From: Seriola aureovittata
Lineage: Eukaryota > Chordata > Actinopteri > Carangiformes > Carangidae
Direction: 5' to 3'
DNA: 64,000 nt
Assembly: GCF_021018895.1 (NCBI RefSeq)
Contig: NC_079366.1
Location: 31,267,271-31,331,270 of the forward strand
A model generated the notes under the pieces. The model saw nothing but the letters and a program-made list of their open reading frames with translations, did not search any database and had not been told where the DNA came from. Positions within the stretch are counted from its first letter, which is position 1. The number at the start of each line of letters is the position of its first letter. This document shows, in pieces, positions 60,601-64,000 of this stretch. Position numbers and translations under genes: made by a program.

Positions 60601-61001
60601 AGCCATAAAAATTCATAAAAATGTCATAATATAGTAAGCCATAAAAAGTCATAAAAACGTCATAATATAGTAAGGCATAAAAAGTCATAAAAACGTCATA
60701 ATATAGTAAGGCATAAAAAGTCATAGTATAGTAAGCCATAAAAAGTCATAAAAATGTCATAGTATAGTAAGGCATAAAAAGTCATAAAAATGTCATAGTA
60801 TAATAAGGCATAAAAAGTCATAAAAACGTCATAGTATAATAAGGCATAAAAAGTCATAAAAACGTCATAGTATAGTAAGGCATAAAAATGTCAAAGTGTA
60901 GTAAAATATAAAAATGTCATAAAAACATCATAGTATAGTAAGGCATAAAACGTCAACAAACGTCATAGTATAATGAGGCATAAAACGTCATAGTATAGTA
61001 A

Positions 61002-61022
61002 GTCATAACCTCTTGTTATGAC
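61002..61022. repeat. Perfect 8-bp inverted repeat at the right edge of the satellite
   Basis: GTCATAAC, spacer CTCTT, GTTATGAC. The left arm is the last satellite word; the right arm is its reverse complement, immediately before the neighbouring dispersed element. Confidence 0.9.
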
Positions 61023-61024
61023 CT

Positions 61025-61475
61025 CTTTTCAATTGAAAACTCTGGGGATGTGTTTCATTTTGAAAACTCTGGGGCTGTGTTTTATTTTGAAAACTCTGTG
61101 GTTGTGTCTTATTTTGAAAACTCTGGGGTATTGTTTTATTGTGAAAGCTCTTCGGTTGTGTTGTAGTCTGGACAAAAACTGAGACATTTGTAAACGATGA
61201 GGTCACACCCACGGTCTCTCGTGATTGGCTGTCAACAGCCTGGACTACCAGTGGTGAAAACAACATGATAATGAATGACAATGTTACTGGCCTTGTTGTC
61301 TTTGCTAGCAGTTTTTGTTCACTTACATTCTCTGTTTTAATGCTACAACTGCAGAGGAGACACATGCTCAGTTTACATGGTGATGTATGTGTGTGTTTTC
61401 AGGTGTATGGACAGAGATCCTCTTCGTTTAAAAACAGTTTTCAAATGAAAACGTTTTAGTGTGGATGTAGCATCA
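61025..61475 (+). repeat. Dispersed minisatellite-bearing element, copy 4
   Basis: Four to five units of TTTTGAAAACTCTGGGG type are followed by GTTGTAGTCTGGAC, GATGAGGTCACACCCACGG, GACTACCAGTGGTGAAAAC and an extended right part ending GAAAACGTTTTAGTGTGGAT. It begins directly at the end of the satellite and is the longest of the four copies. Confidence 0.75.
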
Positions 61476-62560
61476 GTCAGTCAGTCATCCATCAGTCATC
61501 AGCCAGTCATCAGTCTGGGACATTAGAACTGGCCTTGCTGTTGCTGTCCAGCCAGAAATGATTCAACATAAAACAAGAAATAAATGTGGTAAAAATGTCA
61601 CAGAACAAATCCAGCTTAACTTTCTGATGCATGCAGACACTCCGCTACAGAACTAATGTAAAACCGTTTAAAACAAAGTGTTTGAAAATCGTTGCTTCTC
61701 TTCAGGTTTTGCGAGATAGAACCGACAGCGAGTTCTCAGGATTACAAGGTTCTCTTTGTGTGTCATAGAACCCCATTTAAAAATTTGATATTGTACATGT
61801 AGAATACATTTAGAAGCATTTAAATATTGTTACTTGGTGCACTTGCTTTTTTTGCACATTAACAGGTGATAACATGCTTTCAGCCATGAAAGGCGTTAAA
61901 AACAGGAATTTCCTTTTTTAAGTGTTTTGTAGTGAGTTTCTATGGAGGACCCGGGGCAGCGCAGGAAAAGCAATAAAGCATTTCCTTCATTTAATGTATA
62001 TATTTAAACTCCTGCAGGACTTTCACTCTAATTAAAAATGATTCTTCTTCCTTCAGAGAAATCACCCTGACAAAGGGAGGGAAGTGAATCCTGAGCCTGT
62101 GATTACTACAGTTACACACCTGTCGGCTGAAAAGCGGCTCAGTTTACCTGCTGGGGCCGTATCAGACCGTTAATAAAGACACCTGACGAGCCCGACCAGG
62201 GACCAGTGACCTGTCATGACCTGTGACCTTTAGAGGAATAATATTTACATGATACAGTGGATTAAGCTAAAGTCCACCATGAAAACTCAAATTCTACATT
62301 TACTGAGTTAAACAGTAAATCATTCATTTTATACTCTGAAAAGATAAAAAAAAGATCCATCTAAAAAATTTATTTATTTTATTTATCTTGATCTCAGTGT
62401 TTGTGAGGATTTGTTTAATTAATAAAAAAAAATTGGATTTCTTTAAATCAGCTTGATAAAGTTCTGAACAGAACTGAAGTTAAAGGAGAAATAAAACGTC
62501 TGACACTGACGGTTAGAAAAGGGACTAAAAATAAAAACAATAAAAACAAATCTGGCAAAC
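61476..62560. other. Intergenic sequence, nothing recognised
   Basis: No coding frame with recognisable similarity. A CAGTCAGTCAGTCATC-type run lies at 61473-61515, and the right part is AT-rich. Confidence 0.4.
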
Positions 62561-62564
62561 AGAC

Positions 62565-62990
62565 TGTAAATAAAGATGGCCGTCGCCTCTGTGACATCAA
62601 CTGCAGGTTTCTGAAGCTCAGAGTGAGCTGCTCCACTGTCGCCATCTTGAGGACGGGCTTGTGGAGCCAGTTTGTGGGAAACATACGCTCACCCACCTGT
62701 CACTCAAAGAGGCCACACCCCTCAATCCTCCATAACTTTAGTCCTTAATAAAATGTAAACAGGTGAGTTATATAAACAGGTGAGTTATATAAACAGGTGT
62801 CATGAAGGAGGAAATTAGCTCTAGAGACCAAACAGTTTTTGTACCAGGCTGTAAACATGTTTATTTCTGCTGTAAAGTTGGACAGTTTAACATGGGAGTC
62901 TATGGGGACTGACTCACTGTTGGAGCCAGACTCTAGTGGTCGTTAGAGGAACTGCAGCTTCATGTTTCAGTCTGGACGTTGATGCTTGTA
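62565..62990. repeat. Dispersed fish repeat
   Basis: Words such as GCCATCTTGAGG, GGAGGAAATTAGCTCTAGAG, CAGGCTGTAAACATGTTTAT and GTCTATGGGGACTGACTC form an order I recall as a multi-copy teleost repeat of unknown class. Here a 17-bp unit (AGGTGAGTTATATAAAC) is tandemly repeated at about 62761-62800. Confidence 0.55.
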
Positions 62991-63019
62991 CAGAGCTGGA
63001 GAATCTTAAAGGAAGAGTC

Positions 63020-63330
63020 CACCATTCTCCTCAGCCTCGCAGCATGTGTTTAGCCTAGCTTAGCACAAAGACTGGAAGCAGGGGGAAACTGTTAGCATAG
63101 TTCTATCAAGAGAGAAAAACTAGAATCACCTCCTCCTCCACTCAGACTAGTTTCAGGTCACGTCCCTGTTCATCCAGTCGGATAAAATATTTACCAATTG
63201 TGTGATTTGTCATAATTTGTGTGTGAGTTCATCATGACCTTTGACCTTTCACCACCAAAATCTAATCAGTTAATCCTTGAATCCAAGTGAACGTTTCACG
63301 GGAACGTGACAATCTGAAAACATGATGTTA
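63020..63330 (-). repeat. Composite of GCTAAGCTA-type repeat and nuclear-receptor-site repeat
   Basis: The left part (about 63040-63110) has TTTAGCCTAGCTTAGC and AGGGGGAAACTG. The right part (63125-63330) is a minus-strand copy of the family at 18262-18830, with CCTCCTCCACTCAGACTAG, TGACCTTTGACC and AATCAGTTAATCCTTGA. Confidence 0.6.
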
Positions 63331-64000
63331 AAATAAATGTTTCCTGGACAGAGGATTGAGTCGATGGATGTTTTGTTTGAGTCATTTTTATTTATACGCA
63401 GATTCACTCGTGTGTAAACATGGAGTTAATTTCCATGACAACATGTGAGACAAAGTGACTTTAGTTTGTTGATAAAATCAGACGAGTCATCAATCAGATC
63501 AATCATTTCCACCTTAAAAAGATGTCTTCATATACGACCTGATGTTAAAAGGAACAGTTCAACACTTTGGGAAATTCATTCATTCACTTTCCTTCCATGA
63601 GTGTTTTAGCTTAGGATAGCTAGCAGCTAGCCTGGGTCTGAAGCTGATCAACTGATTAACACGTTATTGATGAGCTTAGAAATGTAATAAGGACAGTTTT
63701 TTTTGGTAACTGGCCTGAGGAGAAGACAATATTTTTCTGGAGATTAGATTTTCAAGGACGAGGCGTTGGCGTGTTCAGATGGCGAGTGTTTCCCGCCTGT
63801 TTACAGTGAGTAGCGGTAACCGTGTTCAGTTCAGTTCAGTTTAACCGGCAGCACTTTCTCTATTAAATGAATTTGTGAAGAGTGAAACTGCCGAGCACAG
63901 ACGTGAGATTCCCTCTCTCTCACACCTGCTGTCGTCTCTCTGAAGGTGAAGACGTCTGAAGAATCTTTCCCAAAATGCTTCACTGCTCCTTAAAAACATC
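63331..64000. other. Right end of window, nothing recognised
   Basis: No gene signal. A GATAGCTAGCAGCTAGCC-type repeat fragment is near 63615 and an (AGTTC)-like run near 63825. The sequence may be upstream of a gene outside the window. Confidence 0.35.

Larger units (their letters stand above)
42310..61009. repeat. Giant AT-rich tandem satellite, 36-bp and 25-bp units
   Basis: About 18.7 kb of uninterrupted head-to-tail repeats, all in one orientation. The 36-bp unit is an 11-bp module (GTCATAAAAA plus T or C) and a 25-bp module (GTCATARTATARTAAGSCATAAAAA in IUPAC code). Many units are the 25-bp module alone. The left 1.6 kb (42310-43900) is strongly diverged, with poly-A/T expansions; the core is homogeneous with few substitutions; a short diverged edge lies at about 60880-61009. 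By length there should be roughly 500-600 units, which I did not count. Minus-strand reading frames here (up to 120 codons of a 12-residue aromatic repeat) follow from the 36-bp period and are not annotated as genes. Confidence 0.97.

Noticed and set aside
43823..60739. Several dozen minus-strand reading frames of 60-120 codons with FYALLYYD repeats
   Set aside because: They are produced by a 36-bp satellite unit without stops in one frame and are cut by the 25-bp units. There is no consistent start context, splice structure or complexity.
42310..61009. CRISPR-like array (regular ~36-bp repeats)
   Set aside because: There are no unique spacers: the repeats are contiguous. The surrounding genes are vertebrate and have introns, with no cas genes.
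62448..62696. 82-codon minus-strand frame near the right end
   Set aside because: It overlaps a dispersed fish repeat, has no recognisable domain and no supporting splice signals.

Overview
The window is genomic DNA from a teleost fish, probably a percomorph. The evidence is four multi-exon vertebrate genes with GT-AG introns, many fish-type dispersed repeats (tRNA-derived SINE, Tc1/mariner and hAT remnants), abundant CT/CA/GT microsatellites and a fish-expanded TRIM gene. The gene order aplf(-), fbxo48(+), cnrip1(+), ppp3r1(+) matches the human 2p13.3 neighbourhood as I remember it (PPP3R1, CNRIP1, PLEK, FBXO48, APLF), relative orientations included, except that no plek exons are visible between fbxo48 and cnrip1.

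Layout. About 1.0-11.3 kb is aplf on the minus strand: ten coding exons for a DNA double-strand-break repair factor with an FHA domain, a Ku-binding motif, two PBZ zinc fingers and an acidic histone-chaperone tail. 11.3-12.9 kb is a divergent promoter region shared with fbxo48, with NRF1-like and ETS-like sites. fbxo48 (13.5-15.1 kb, two coding exons) and cnrip1 (16.7-19.0 kb, three coding exons) follow on the plus strand. A weak unrecognised spliced reading frame lies at 23.25-24.27 kb. ppp3r1 (calcineurin B, six coding exons) spans 26.3-38.4 kb; its ~9 kb second intron holds an intact antisense TRIM-family E3 ligase gene (32.1-33.8 kb, 5' UTR exon near 34.9 kb) and several transposon remnants.

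From about 42.3 to 61.0 kb the sequence is a single AT-rich tandem array, roughly 18.7 kb, built from a 25-bp module with or without an 11-bp module (25- and 36-bp units). It has at least one ~2.44-kb higher-order duplication. The many minus-strand reading frames in it follow from the 36-bp period and are not genes. The last 3 kb holds only dispersed repeats.

The protein genes are unrelated in function (DNA repair, ubiquitin ligase adaptor, CB1 receptor regulation, calcineurin signalling, TRIM ubiquitin ligase); their linkage is ancestral synteny, not an operon or pathway. I see no CRISPR array, phage, integrated virus or prokaryote-type system. The most unusual structures are the giant satellite, a dispersed repeat carrying oestrogen-response-element palindromes, and the exon organisation of the aplf zinc fingers. 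Family recognition rests on memory of the proteins; no database search was possible.
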